Source: an uncultured Lachnospiraceae bacterium
GTDB taxonomy: Bacteria > Bacillota > Clostridia > Lachnospirales > Lachnospiraceae
Direction of reading: 5' to 3'
NCBI GenBank assembly: GCA_910586275.1
Contig: CAJUIM010000094.1
Coordinates: 1 to 14,898, forward strand
Length of the DNA stretch: 14,898 bases
The notes beneath the pieces are model-generated. The model was not told where the DNA came from. It ran no database searches and worked only from the letters and a program-made list of their open reading frames with translations. Within the stretch, counting starts at the first letter, position 1, and each line of letters starts with the position of its first letter. The translations under genes and the position numbers were made by a program. This document shows, one piece after another, positions 5,649-12,985 of the stretch.

Positions 5649-7166
5649 CTACAATGCCAGCTTTTCAATCTCCCGCATCAAGTTCTCCTGCCGTTCGGAA
5701 AGCCGGAGCGATTCATTGTGCCTTTGATAATCTTCACAGCCAAACATAGCAATAAAACGCGCTCCTGCCGTATTCACCGTAAGTTCCGTCACCAGAATAA
5801 GCATCTCATTCCCTTCTTCGAAAGCTTCCTCCACAAACGCAAACAGCCCATGCAGCCTAGCTTTCGTCACCGCCGTCTCTGTCTTCATTTCAGAGACTTC
5901 CGACTCGAACTTTTTCTTCACTTCCCCGAAAGCTTCCGCTGCTGTTGCCGCATCCCCCGCATACAGCCCTTTTCTTGCCTGTTCCAGAAAAGATATCACG
6001 CGCCTATGCTTCCGCCAGTCACTGTCCGACAGCGCATTGGCCTTTCTCAGAGATTCGGCTGCCTTCCTTTTGCCTTCCGCCTGCCGCTCCATGGCATCGG
6101 CTACAACAGCCATATCTCCCCCTTTCTCCGCCAGGCTGCGCAATGCTTTCAGCGGAACCATCAAGTCATTCAGGTAATCTGCTTTCTCCGTCCTGTCCCT
6201 GATTTCCCCCAATATCTTATCCATCAGCATGCTAAGCAGAGACAGCCGTTCGTCAAAAGAAGCAGCCCGCGCACGCACCAATGCTTCCTCCGGCACGGCT
6301 CCTTCCAAAATTTCTTCCACATGATAATTCTTCTTGTATTTATTATACAAATCGTAATATGCCGTAAATTCCTTTACAATCCGTTCATTCCTCAGATATT
6401 GCCCCACCAGCGTCTCGTCCACTGCCAATCCTTCCTCCTCATAGAGAGAAAGAATCTGAGACAAATCCTCCCATCCTCTTGCCGTCACATAGGAACGCCC
6501 TTTCACGGTAGTCTCTATCTTGTAAAAGTGCTCTTTTTTCAATTCCAAGTAACTGGTAATCACATTATGGATGCCCTGATTTCCCGCATATTCCTTCCAA
6601 ACACCGTAATCCGCTTCCACTTCCAGCACTTTCAGCCGGTCCATAGTCACCACGTCAAAATCCCGCACCGATTTATTGTATTCCGGCGGATTCCCGGCAG
6701 TCACAATCACCCATCCTTCCGGCACTTTATGTCTGCCAAACACTTTGTACTGCAGAAACTGCAGCATGGAAGGAGCCAGCGTCTCTGACACACAATTGAT
6801 CTCATCCAGAAATAAAATCCCTTCCTGTATGCCGCTCTCCCGCATCACATCGTATATGGAAGCGATAATTTCACTCATGGTATACTCCGATACCTGATAT
6901 GTCATTCCTCCAAATTCCTTTTCCTCTATGAAAGGCAGCCCCAATGCCGACTGCCGGGTATGGTGGGTCATGGAATAGGACACCAAGGCAATGCCCAATT
7001 CCTGCGCTATCTGTTCCATAATCGCCGTCTTTCCCACTCCCGGTGCCCCCAGCAGAAAAACAGGCCGTTGACGCACTACCGGAATTCTATATTCCCCATA
7101 ACTGTCCTTTTTCAAGTATAAGTCTACCGTATTCCTGATATATTCCTTTGCTTGCTTAATATTCAT
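5649..7166 (-). CDS. MoxR-type AAA+ ATPase with a long C-terminal extension
   Basis: The protein has 505 residues. ATG 7166 is chosen (MNIKQAKEYI...) because AGGAGAAGAAA stands directly upstream; the open frame reaches 7232 but would overlap the gene before it. Walker A is GAPGVGKT (40-47), Walker B is ILFLDE (117-122), and a sensor-1-like TAGNPPEYN (157-165) follows, with MDRL (175-178) after it. MoxR AAA+ proteins form rings that use ATP to remodel or activate partners, usually with a VWA-domain protein. The C-terminal 200 residues exceed the common MoxR length of about 330; they are charged and helical and probably coiled. The gene starts 20 bases after the VWA-like gene, so the two are almost certainly co-transcribed and probably act together. 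Confidence 0.85.
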   Translation of the reverse strand: MNIKQAKEYIRNTVDLYLKKDSYGEYRIPVVRQRPVFLLGAPGVGKTAIMEQIAQELGIALVSYSMTHHTRQSALGLPFIEEKEFGGMTYQVSEYTMSEIIASIYDVMRESGIQEGILFLDEINCVSETLAPSMLQFLQYKVFGRHKVPEGWVIVTAGNPPEYNKSVRDFDVVTMDRLKVLEVEADYGVWKEYAGNQGIHNVITSYLELKKEHFYKIETTVKGRSYVTARGWEDLSQILSLYEEEGLAVDETLVGQYLRNERIVKEFTAYYDLYNKYKKNYHVEEILEGAVPEEALVRARAASFDERLSLLSMLMDKILGEIRDRTEKADYLNDLMVPLKALRSLAEKGGDMAVVADAMERQAEGKRKAAESLRKANALSDSDWRKHRRVISFLEQARKGLYAGDAATAAEAFGEVKKKFESEVSEMKTETAVTKARLHGLFAFVEEAFEEGNEMLILVTELTVNTAGARFIAMFGCEDYQRHNESLRLSERQENLMREIEKLAL

Positions 7167-7186
7167 TTTCTTCTCCTGCCTGCCCT

Positions 7187-8515
7187 TTATTCTTCGATGT
7201 CTTCCTCTCCCAGCACTATCCCGATTGCCCAAGGCGGAAGTTCCGGCCGCTCCTCATTTTCATCCAAAAATACAAAAATCGTGTCATATCCGGGCATCTG
7301 TGCCGGATATATCCCATAACCGTCCGTAAAATAAATCAGCCCTTTCAGATTCTCAAATTCCCCTTCCGCTGTCAGCCGGTCCACATATTCAAATACCGGA
7401 CGGAAATCCGTGGAGCCAAACCCTTTCAGCTTCCCTTCCTTCATAAAAGCCTCAAAGTCCTCCTCCCCGGTAATCTTCGTATCGCTCTGCACCTCACTGT
7501 CGCACTGGACAATATGCACGTTAATTTTCCTGAAAAAGTTTTCCGTCCCCTTCAGTATGGAGTAAGTCTTCCTCACAAACTGCCGGACAATCTCTCCCCT
7601 GCAGGATGCCGAAGTATCAATGGCAATGACAAACTCCCTCACCTTCTTCGTATCCTTATACTCCAGCGGTTCCACCAACGGCATATTCCCGTATTCCGAA
7701 AGCCCGTAAGTATAATAAATATAATCAAATTCATCGTCATTGACCTGAACATCTTCCCCTGTCACCGTAAACTTCTGCAGAATCTGCGCATAATCATATC
7801 TGTCCTTGGTGGCTTCCGCCAGATTCTTTTCCAGGCTCTCCGAATTATTCTTATCCTTGGAAAAAGACTTTAAGTCCGCTTTAATCCGTTCACTGATTTT
7901 CTTCCACTGCTCCTCCGTAACCTCCATCCGTTCCTGCCTGCGCCAGTATATATGGGCATCCCGGCAAAACAGCCTATGCCATTGCTCCCTTTCCCCGGCA
8001 GAAATCGGATTGTTTTTCAGATACCGGTAAATCCGCTCTGCCGTCAGCATCCCGGCATCCTCCTTTAGGTAGTGCAGTTTATTGCGTGCCTCCGCATCTG
8101 TCTCAAGAACCGCCATATGCAGCCCTAATTCCAAAATCACATTCTCCACTGCCGCGTCTGCTGCCAAATCCCATATATCCTGTTCCTTTTCCCCATATGC
8201 AAAACTATGGTAAAATACACAGTGAAACAACATATGCAAGTATATCCTGACCGGGTAGTCCTCTTCCTCTTGATACCGTTTCAACAGCCAGACAGGATCG
8301 TATAACAGCATTTCCCCATCCGTTGCGGTCCCTTCCATCCCAAGCCGGGGTTCCGGCCGCATCTTGGACAATGCGGCATCCAAAAAACGCATATTCACCA
8401 CAATATTATCCCTTGCCAGCTGCATAACCTGTCCCGCCAGCCTTACTGCCTGCTCCATGCGCAGGGCATCCTCCGCAGCATGCCCCTTCTTCACTGTCTC
8501 CTGTCCCACAGACAT
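7187..8515 (-). CDS. VWA-like domain protein with DUF2201 metallopeptidase-type N-terminus
   Basis: The protein has 442 residues from ATG 8515; the frame is open to a TTG at 8620, but that part holds the likely promoter and no ribosome binding site. The N-terminal region has LHMLFHCVFYH (93-103) followed by WDLAADAAVEN (115-125), the layout of the DUF2201_N 'putative metallopeptidase' domain. The C-terminal VWA-like domain has the metal-site motif DTSAS (301-305), GSTDFRP (368-374) with the expected Thr, and YFTDG (396-400). It contains no signal peptide or membrane segment. In the family such proteins pair with MoxR ATPases, and the next gene is one. Note that the expected HExxH glutamate is Met here (HMLFH), so peptidase activity is doubtful. 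It is the first gene of the five-gene operon. Confidence 0.8.
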   Translation of the reverse strand: MSVGQETVKKGHAAEDALRMEQAVRLAGQVMQLARDNIVVNMRFLDAALSKMRPEPRLGMEGTATDGEMLLYDPVWLLKRYQEEEDYPVRIYLHMLFHCVFYHSFAYGEKEQDIWDLAADAAVENVILELGLHMAVLETDAEARNKLHYLKEDAGMLTAERIYRYLKNNPISAGEREQWHRLFCRDAHIYWRRQERMEVTEEQWKKISERIKADLKSFSKDKNNSESLEKNLAEATKDRYDYAQILQKFTVTGEDVQVNDDEFDYIYYTYGLSEYGNMPLVEPLEYKDTKKVREFVIAIDTSASCRGEIVRQFVRKTYSILKGTENFFRKINVHIVQCDSEVQSDTKITGEEDFEAFMKEGKLKGFGSTDFRPVFEYVDRLTAEGEFENLKGLIYFTDGYGIYPAQMPGYDTIFVFLDENEERPELPPWAIGIVLGEEDIEE

Positions 8516-8591
8516 CCGTTCCCGCCTTTCCTGTCCATTGTCCTTATTATATTCTTTTTCAGATTTAAATGCCCCTTTTTCTTTATTCCAT

Positions 8592-8620
8592 ATATTATCA
8601 TATGATAAATATAGACTCAA
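8592..8620 (-). promoter_or_regulatory. Promoter of the VWA-MoxR operon with embedded palindrome
   Basis: On the minus strand TTGAGT (8620-8615) and TAATAT (8597-8592) are 17 bases apart, a good housekeeping promoter about 75 bases before the start codon. The perfect 14-bp palindrome TTATCATATGATAA (8595-8608) overlaps the spacer and the -10 box, where a dimeric repressor would block RNA polymerase. The regulator is not identified. Confidence 0.55.
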
Positions 8621-8678
8621 TACATTGTCGATACGTTATTTTAGTTTTTATACGAATGATGGGCAGCCAAAAAGATCA

Positions 8679-8723
8679 TACAAAAATAAGCAGATACTGT
8701 ATTTCGGCCACTACAGTATCTGC
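8679..8723 (-). terminator. Intrinsic terminator of the CstA gene
   Basis: A perfect 12-bp stem, GCAGATACTGTA (8690-8701) with TACAGTATCTGC (8712-8723), has a 10-base loop. On the minus strand it is followed by TTATTTTTG. It lies about 30 bases after the stop of the CstA-family gene and before the next promoter, so it separates the two units. Confidence 0.85.
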
Positions 8724-8751
8724 CTATCCGATTCCATATGATATGATTAAG

Positions 8752-10206
8752 TTAAGCGGATGCCTTTACCTCCGTTTTATGCCCTACCCATTCACGCCAT
8801 ACGAAAATAGTCAGAAAGACAACCGCACAGACAATTCCTACCGGATAAGCAATTGCAGTAGGCAGGTTCAGGCATTCCGAAGCCTGGAAGAAATATGTAA
8901 TCGACACAGCAGACATAAATGTAGCCGGCAGAGCTGCCATATAGCATGCAATCGGCGGGAACCCATTCCGATGCAGATAAACGGCTCCTGCCCATAATAC
9001 CATCATTGCCAATGTCTGATTGGACCAAGAAAAATATTTCCAAAGCACGGCAAAATTGCCCCACTGAGTCAGCAATGCACCCGCCCCCAAGATCGGAACC
9101 GTCAGCATTGCCCTCTTCTTAATATCGTTCTGGTCAATATGCAGCCAATCCGCTACTGTCAGACGCGCCGAGCGGAACGCCGTATCTCCCGAAGTGATGG
9201 GACAGGCAATTACCCCCAGCATAGCCAGTATGCCGCCAATGGTACCCATCATTTTCGTACAGATTTCATAAACCACATTGGCCGAACCGTCCGCCAATGC
9301 CGTATTCAGGTTGCCTACCGTACCGTAGAACGTAACTCCTGCAGCAGCCCAGATCAAAGCAATAATGCCCTCGGTAACCATTGCGCCGTAAAAGACCGTG
9401 CGCCCTTCCCGTTCCGAAGTCATGCATCGTGCCACCATAGGAGACTGCGTCGCATGGAACCCGGAAATTGCACCGCATGCCACTGTCACAAACATCTGTG
9501 CCCAAATCGGAACGCCGCCGGGATGCCCCATGCCTTCCACTCCTATATATTCCCACATTTCCGGCATAGCCGCACGGTAATCCCCGTTGAACAGCATCAC
9601 TGCCATCAGGCCGATGGCCATGACGATCAGACACCCGCCGAAAATCGGGTACAGTTTTCCAATCAGCTTATCAATCGGAAGGAATGTTGCCACCAGATAA
9701 TATATCATAACCACCACCAGCCAGAATGTGGCGTTCATCCAGCCGGGCGTCAGTTTTGCAAGCAGAGCCGCCGGATTCTTGGCAAAATTCACACCGACTA
9801 AAATCAACAGCACTACGGAAAATATACGCATAACAAAAAGCATGAATTTCCCCAAGTAAATACCCACTATCTCCGAAATGGATGCACCGTCATGCCGTTC
9901 GCTCATCATTCCGGACAGGAAATCATGTACGCCTCCCCCCAGAATCGTCCCGAACACAATCCACAAATAGACCCTGGGCCCCCAGCATGCGCCGGACAAA
10001 GCACCGAAAATCGGCCCCAGTCCCGCTATGTTCAGCAGCTGCACCAAAAACAGACGCCATGTTTTCATCGGTGCGTAATCCACCCCATCCGGATGGGCTA
10101 CCGCCGGTGTTTTCCGCCCGTCTATGCAGAATACCCTTTCCACCAGTTTGCCATACAATGCAAAACCTACGATAAGTATGACAAATGAAACTAAAAACGT
10201 AACCAT
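8752..10206 (-). CDS. cstA: Carbon starvation protein CstA-family carrier (peptide/pyruvate type)
   Basis: The protein has 484 residues, mostly hydrophobic, with well over ten likely membrane spans. Family signatures are clear: an HPDGVDYAP segment (38-46), LLNIAGLGPIFGALSGACWG (57-76), VFGTILGGGVHDFLSG and GFHATQSPMVARC. In enterobacteria, CstA and its paralogue BtsT (YjiY) import peptides or pyruvate and are induced by carbon limitation or pyruvate; the substrate here cannot be read from the sequence. The length is that of the short Firmicutes form, lacking the extra C-terminal spans of the roughly 700-residue E. coli proteins. The start ATG 10206 has GAGGGGG about 10 bases upstream. The gene has its own promoter (10261-10288) and a strong terminator, so it is monocistronic. 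Confidence 0.9.
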   Translation of the reverse strand: MVTFLVSFVILIVGFALYGKLVERVFCIDGRKTPAVAHPDGVDYAPMKTWRLFLVQLLNIAGLGPIFGALSGACWGPRVYLWIVFGTILGGGVHDFLSGMMSERHDGASISEIVGIYLGKFMLFVMRIFSVVLLILVGVNFAKNPAALLAKLTPGWMNATFWLVVVMIYYLVATFLPIDKLIGKLYPIFGGCLIVMAIGLMAVMLFNGDYRAAMPEMWEYIGVEGMGHPGGVPIWAQMFVTVACGAISGFHATQSPMVARCMTSEREGRTVFYGAMVTEGIIALIWAAAGVTFYGTVGNLNTALADGSANVVYEICTKMMGTIGGILAMLGVIACPITSGDTAFRSARLTVADWLHIDQNDIKKRAMLTVPILGAGALLTQWGNFAVLWKYFSWSNQTLAMMVLWAGAVYLHRNGFPPIACYMAALPATFMSAVSITYFFQASECLNLPTAIAYPVGIVCAVVFLTIFVWREWVGHKTEVKASA

Positions 10207-10226
10207 AATACTATGCCCCCTCTTCC

Positions 10227-10257
10227 GGGAATTCTTTCCGAAAATTCCCTTTTTTTG
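10227..10257. other. Hairpin in the cstA leader, terminator-shaped on the plus strand
   Basis: GGGAATT (10227-10233) and AATTCCC (10243-10249) form a 7-bp stem with a 9-base loop, followed on the plus strand by eight Ts (10250-10257). On the minus strand, the direction of cstA, it lies in the 5' leader between the promoter and the GGGGG ribosome binding site. No plus-strand gene ends here, so a leader role (stability or binding-site access) is as likely as termination. Confidence 0.5.
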
Positions 10258-10260
10258 TTT

Positions 10261-10288
10261 ATTATACCACTTTTTTTATCTATAACAA
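10261..10288 (-). promoter_or_regulatory. Sigma-A-like promoter of cstA
   Basis: On the minus strand TTGTTA (10288-10283) and TATAAT (10266-10261) are separated by 16 bases. A TGG precedes the -10 box, making an extended -10. It lies about 55 bases upstream of the start codon. Confidence 0.65.
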
Positions 10289-10380
10289 GATGATTTCCGG
10301 TAATTTTTCATAAAGATTGACCATAATGATTACGTTATGTCCGGCAGCCATGCCGCGGCAGCCTTATAGGCATATGCAGT

Positions 10381-11661
10381 CTATCCAATGGGCACTAGGT
10401 AAAGGTTTTCTTCCGTAAACGCTCCACGGCCATCCGGCCAAGATTTTATAAACAGCAGGCTTTCCACCTGTTCCACATCAATCACCCGGTTTGTTGACAA
10501 AGTCACCGTATAGGTTCCCAAATCATCTTCTTCATACCCCATGCTCCCTCCCTCCATCAGATAAGGATATAAAGTACCGTCTTTCAGCTTTACCCCTGCC
10601 AACATCGGCGGTTCTGCAAATGTCCGGGCAGTGAAAACTTCCCCGTCCTGGTTTATCCCCTCTTCTGTCACTTCCTTCATCGGAAAATCATATTCCACAT
10701 AGATGGAAATCGGTGATAGTTCCGCCCGCGTAACGGTTGCCCCGGTATCCCCTAAGGATGCCTGCAGCGTATATATTTCCGTACTGTCCTTTCCCTGTAA
10801 ATTCCAATCAAAACTCCATGTATCCTCTACCAATGTATCTAAATATTCCGCTTTCGCAACCGTCCCTAAGTTCACCAACTCTACATGAATGTTCTTGTCG
10901 ATGAATCCCCCCTTGTCATGACATGATAAAGTAATGGCATACTCCATGCTGCCGTCATCTCTGACAAATTTTTCTATCCTCTCATCACTTTCGAAATCAA
11001 TAGGCGTTCCGTCCGCATAAGCAGGCCGGCCGTCCTGCCCCACAATCAGCCCGTCATAAAAACCGGCCGTCCAGTTAAAGTCATCCGTCCCGTCCACGCT
11101 TATATTGATTCTCTCAAATGCCGGTTCCGCCCCGTCAGGCAGGCTTGCTCCCTCTATGCGGAAAACAATATGGGAAAAATAATGGTCCGTAATGCTCTGC
11201 TCGGCAATTATGGAAACCCCTTGCTTCGTACATTCCTGCATGGCAAATGCCACCGCATGCTCCTCCTCCAACTGTATTTTCTGCTCTTCCGTCACCTGCA
11301 TCCCTTCCTCCATACTCCTGCTCCAACGGAAATATGACGCTGCCGCGGTAATGCCCGCACAGGCAAATGTAACCGCTGTCAAAACAACCGCCGCCCTTTT
11401 CAAGAACAGGCCCGGCTTCCTGTCAGAGCCTCTCTTTCTGCCGACCCGTTCCCCTTCGCTGTTTCTTTCGGTACGGTCTTCTTGTCTCTCCCGTCTGCCG
11501 TCGGCTCTCACTTCCGTATCTTTCCCATACCTCTCTCTTTCTCCGCCTTGTCCCTTGTGCATTGCCCTGATTCTGTCAAAAGCGTCTTCCGCCCTATCCT
11601 GCACGATTTCCGGAATTTCCACATCCATTTTTAATGTCTTGATTATTTCCTGCTTTTCCAT
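10381..11661 (-). CDS. DUF4179-type membrane protein, probable anti-sigma factor
   Basis: From ATG 11661 (MEKQEIIKTL...) the protein has 426 residues; ATG 11673 and TTG 11685 are alternatives. The AAAGGAG site is 1 base from ATG 11673 and 13 from ATG 11661, so the start is unsettled. A cytoplasmic N-terminus of about 88 residues is rich in Arg, Glu and Gly. One membrane segment follows (about 89-110, AVVLTAVTFACAGITAAASY) and then a large outside domain of about 300 residues. This order and the position directly after an ECF sigma gene match DUF4179 proteins, which hold their sigma factor at the membrane until a signal arrives. The N-terminal part EIPEIVQDRAEDAFDRIR would contact the sigma factor. 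No known ligand-binding motif is evident in the outer domain. Confidence 0.75.
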   Translation of the reverse strand: MEKQEIIKTLKMDVEIPEIVQDRAEDAFDRIRAMHKGQGGERERYGKDTEVRADGRRERQEDRTERNSEGERVGRKRGSDRKPGLFLKRAAVVLTAVTFACAGITAAASYFRWSRSMEEGMQVTEEQKIQLEEEHAVAFAMQECTKQGVSIIAEQSITDHYFSHIVFRIEGASLPDGAEPAFERINISVDGTDDFNWTAGFYDGLIVGQDGRPAYADGTPIDFESDERIEKFVRDDGSMEYAITLSCHDKGGFIDKNIHVELVNLGTVAKAEYLDTLVEDTWSFDWNLQGKDSTEIYTLQASLGDTGATVTRAELSPISIYVEYDFPMKEVTEEGINQDGEVFTARTFAEPPMLAGVKLKDGTLYPYLMEGGSMGYEEDDLGTYTVTLSTNRVIDVEQVESLLFIKSWPDGRGAFTEENLYLVPIG

Positions 11662-11689
11662 ACTAATTTCCATGCTCCTTTCCAAGCCT

Positions 11690-11719
11690 GCGGATTTATG
11701 CCTTTCCGCATAAATCTGC
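11690..11719 (-). other. Intercistronic hairpin between sigma and anti-sigma genes
   Basis: GCGGATTTATGC (11690-11701) and GCATAAATCTGC (11708-11719) form a 12-bp stem with a 6-base loop; in the minus-strand RNA 11 of 12 pairs match, with one A-C mismatch. It lies between the sigma stop and the anti-sigma binding site. No T-run follows, so it is more likely to set relative expression or RNA stability than to terminate. Confidence 0.5.
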
Positions 11720-11758
11720 CATTGAACGAATATCGTTTTCTGACTTCACTCTGCCAAG

Positions 11759-12250
11759 TTATGCAAATTCCCTTGCCAGCCGCTGCCTTCCACGCGCCAG
11801 TCTGGTCCGTACCGTACTTTCCGGCATGGACAGAATGTCTCCGATTTCCCCGGTCTTAAATCCTTCCACATAATACAGCAGCATTATAAGCCGATATTTC
11901 TCATCCAAAGATTCCAACGCTTCTTCCCATTCCACATTTTCATATTTCCTGTCATAAGAAAGCTGCTCCGGAATCTCCTCCACCAACATTATGTTCCGCT
12001 GCTTCCTTAAAATATCATTGCATTTATTAATCAGTATCCGTGTCATCCAAGTCCTAAAATAATCCTCTTCTTTCAGCTGCCATATTTTCTCCCAGCAAGC
12101 CAATATAGTTTCCGAAATTGCATCTGCCACATCTTCATCGTTATACAGGACAGACCTTGCGGCTTTATACATATTCTGCATCTGTGACTGCATCAATTCC
12201 GTAAAAGCATCCGGATCGCCCTGCTTTGCCTTTCTCACTAAACTGTTCAT
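11759..12250 (-). CDS. ECF-family RNA polymerase sigma factor
   Basis: The protein has 163 residues, the normal size for an extracytoplasmic-function sigma factor. The region-2 part reads DEDVADAISETILACWEKIW (about 38-57), then FRTWMTRILINKCNDILRKQ. The region-4 part reads LDEKYRLIMLLYYVEGFKTG, then EIGDILSMPESTVRTRLARG with an HTH that recognises the -35 element. Region 3 is absent, as in all ECF members. ATG 12250 is preceded by GGAGGTTAGAGT. The next gene encodes a DUF4179 membrane protein, the usual anti-sigma partner, so the pair is likely an envelope- or antimicrobial-stress sensor. The sigma gene is likely autoregulated from an ECF-like promoter (12336-12364). Confidence 0.9.
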   Translation of the reverse strand: MNSLVRKAKQGDPDAFTELMQSQMQNMYKAARSVLYNDEDVADAISETILACWEKIWQLKEEDYFRTWMTRILINKCNDILRKQRNIMLVEEIPEQLSYDRKYENVEWEEALESLDEKYRLIMLLYYVEGFKTGEIGDILSMPESTVRTRLARGRQRLAREFA

Positions 12251-12264
12251 ACTCTAACCTCCAT

Positions 12265-12314
12265 GCTGCCGGCAGCCAATTATGGCTGCTTACTTCTTTT
12301 TTCTGTATATACAG
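12265..12314 (-). promoter_or_regulatory. Structured leader of the ECF sigma gene
   Basis: Three palindromic elements lie in the leader: GCTGCCGGCAGC (12265-12276), GCAGCCA/TGGCTGC (12272-12278 with 12283-12289) and CTGTATATACAG (12303-12314). The first two share bases, so the two stems exclude each other. The first sits directly beside the GGAGG ribosome binding site. They could control translation; this is not shown. Confidence 0.35.
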
Positions 12315-12335
12315 GAACTTTTTATCTTTCTATTC

Positions 12336-12364
12336 ATTAGACGGCCGCCGCCGCAGTTATGTCC
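12336..12364 (-). promoter_or_regulatory. Candidate ECF-type promoter of the sigma operon
   Basis: On the minus strand GGGACATAAC (ending 12356) is followed 13 bases later by GTCTAAT (12342-12336), within CGTCTAAT. CGTC-like -10 and AAC-containing -35 boxes are typical of Gram-positive ECF sigma factors. It lies about 90 bases before the sigma gene, and autoregulation is usual for this class. The spacing is my reading and not matched to a published consensus. Confidence 0.4.
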
Positions 12365-12387
12365 CGTCTTTCCGAAAAAAATCCGAG

Positions 12388-12443
12388 AAGAAAATAAAGA
12401 AAGAAAGCCCCGCTTGCGCGGAGCCTTCTTTCTTTATTTTCTT
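12388..12443. terminator. Long bidirectional intrinsic terminator
   Basis: A perfect 18-bp outer stem (12388-12405 with 12426-12443; A-rich left arm, T-rich right arm) continues into a GC stem around loop TTGC (12414-12417), about 24 pairs in all. Either strand gives a GC core followed by a T-rich arm. On the minus strand it can stop transcripts from the 38-residue ORF before the ECF promoter. The rest of 12444-12663 holds no gene that I can support. Confidence 0.75.
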
Positions 12444-12663
12444 ATGAGGGGGGAGATAGTGAGTTTTAAATAGTTATTCATCAACTATCTGTAATACATA
12501 ATAAAAGATAAATGTGTCCTCCCTGTGACTTTTTTTGAAAAATGTTATAAATTTTCAGAACCATTCCTAAACTAAATCTAAAAAAAATTTAACATTTGGG
12601 AGAACCGTTCCTTTGCCTGCTCCAGAACGTGTTTATGCCGCAATGGCAAAGCGGGCACTCCGC

Positions 12664-12780
12664 TTATACATCCCCGTCGCCTTCGCTTGCCGCCACAGCC
12701 GACACTACAGAAGATACTACTGCCACAATCACTGCAATGATTACAATAAGCAAACCGCCGCCCAAAATTAACATTTCCAT
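12664..12780 (-). CDS. 38-residue single-span membrane microprotein
   Basis: This short minus-strand ORF starts at ATG 12780 after AAGAGGTAAAGAAAT, with an in-frame ATG at 12774, and stops at 12664-12666. It reads MEMLILGGGLLIVIIAVIVA (residues 1-20), continues hydrophobic to about residue 31, and ends in an acidic tail SEGDGDV. One continuous membrane helix fits. It has an extended -10 promoter upstream and a strong terminator downstream, which supports expression. The family is unknown. Small hydrophobic proteins of this kind include type I toxins, regulatory membrane peptides and spore components; none can be chosen from sequence. A longer plus-strand frame across it is of low complexity and appears to be its antisense. 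Confidence 0.55.
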   Translation of the reverse strand: MEMLILGGGLLIVIIAVIVAVVSSVVSAVAASEGDGDV

Positions 12781-12845
12781 ATTTCTTTACCTCTTTTCTT
12801 CTTACCTTATAGAATCCTCAATATCGGATTTTTCACCCTATGGCT

Positions 12846-12854
12846 ATTATAGCA
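12846..12854 (-). promoter_or_regulatory. Extended -10 promoter of the 38-residue ORF
   Basis: TGC followed by TATAAT (12851-12846 on the minus strand) lies about 65 bases before the start codon. No clear -35 box is seen; the extended -10 can compensate. Confidence 0.5.
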
Positions 12855-12926
12855 TATAGTTTTTTATTTTGCATCAAAAGAATCCTGCTTTTCCTAATTT
12901 ACCCGCCCGCAAGACATAAGAGCCTG

Positions 12927-12954
12927 TTACGCATTTCCTTTTCTTCCATATAAT
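12927..12954 (+). promoter_or_regulatory. Promoter of the kinase-like gene
   Basis: TATAAT (12949-12954) with a weak -35 TTACGC (12927-12932), 16 bases apart, ends 31 bases before the start codon at 12986. Confidence 0.5.
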
Positions 12955-12985
12955 AACATATACCACAGCATAAAGAGGATATCTT

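Noticed and set aside
4692..6788. Very long plus-strand open frame (698 codons)
   Set aside because: It is exactly antisense to the LRR and MoxR genes, lacks a ribosome binding site and reads as His/Pro/Phe/Arg-rich sequence, typical of the complement of a real gene.
8516..8620. 35-codon N-terminal extension of the VWA-like protein starting at TTG 8620
   Set aside because: There is no ribosome binding site upstream and the stretch holds the promoter and palindrome; ATG 8515 is the more natural start.
12596..12859. Plus-strand 87-codon frame
   Set aside because: It overlaps the 38-residue membrane ORF on the other strand, has no good binding site and is low in complexity (Ser/Thr/Pro/Ile).
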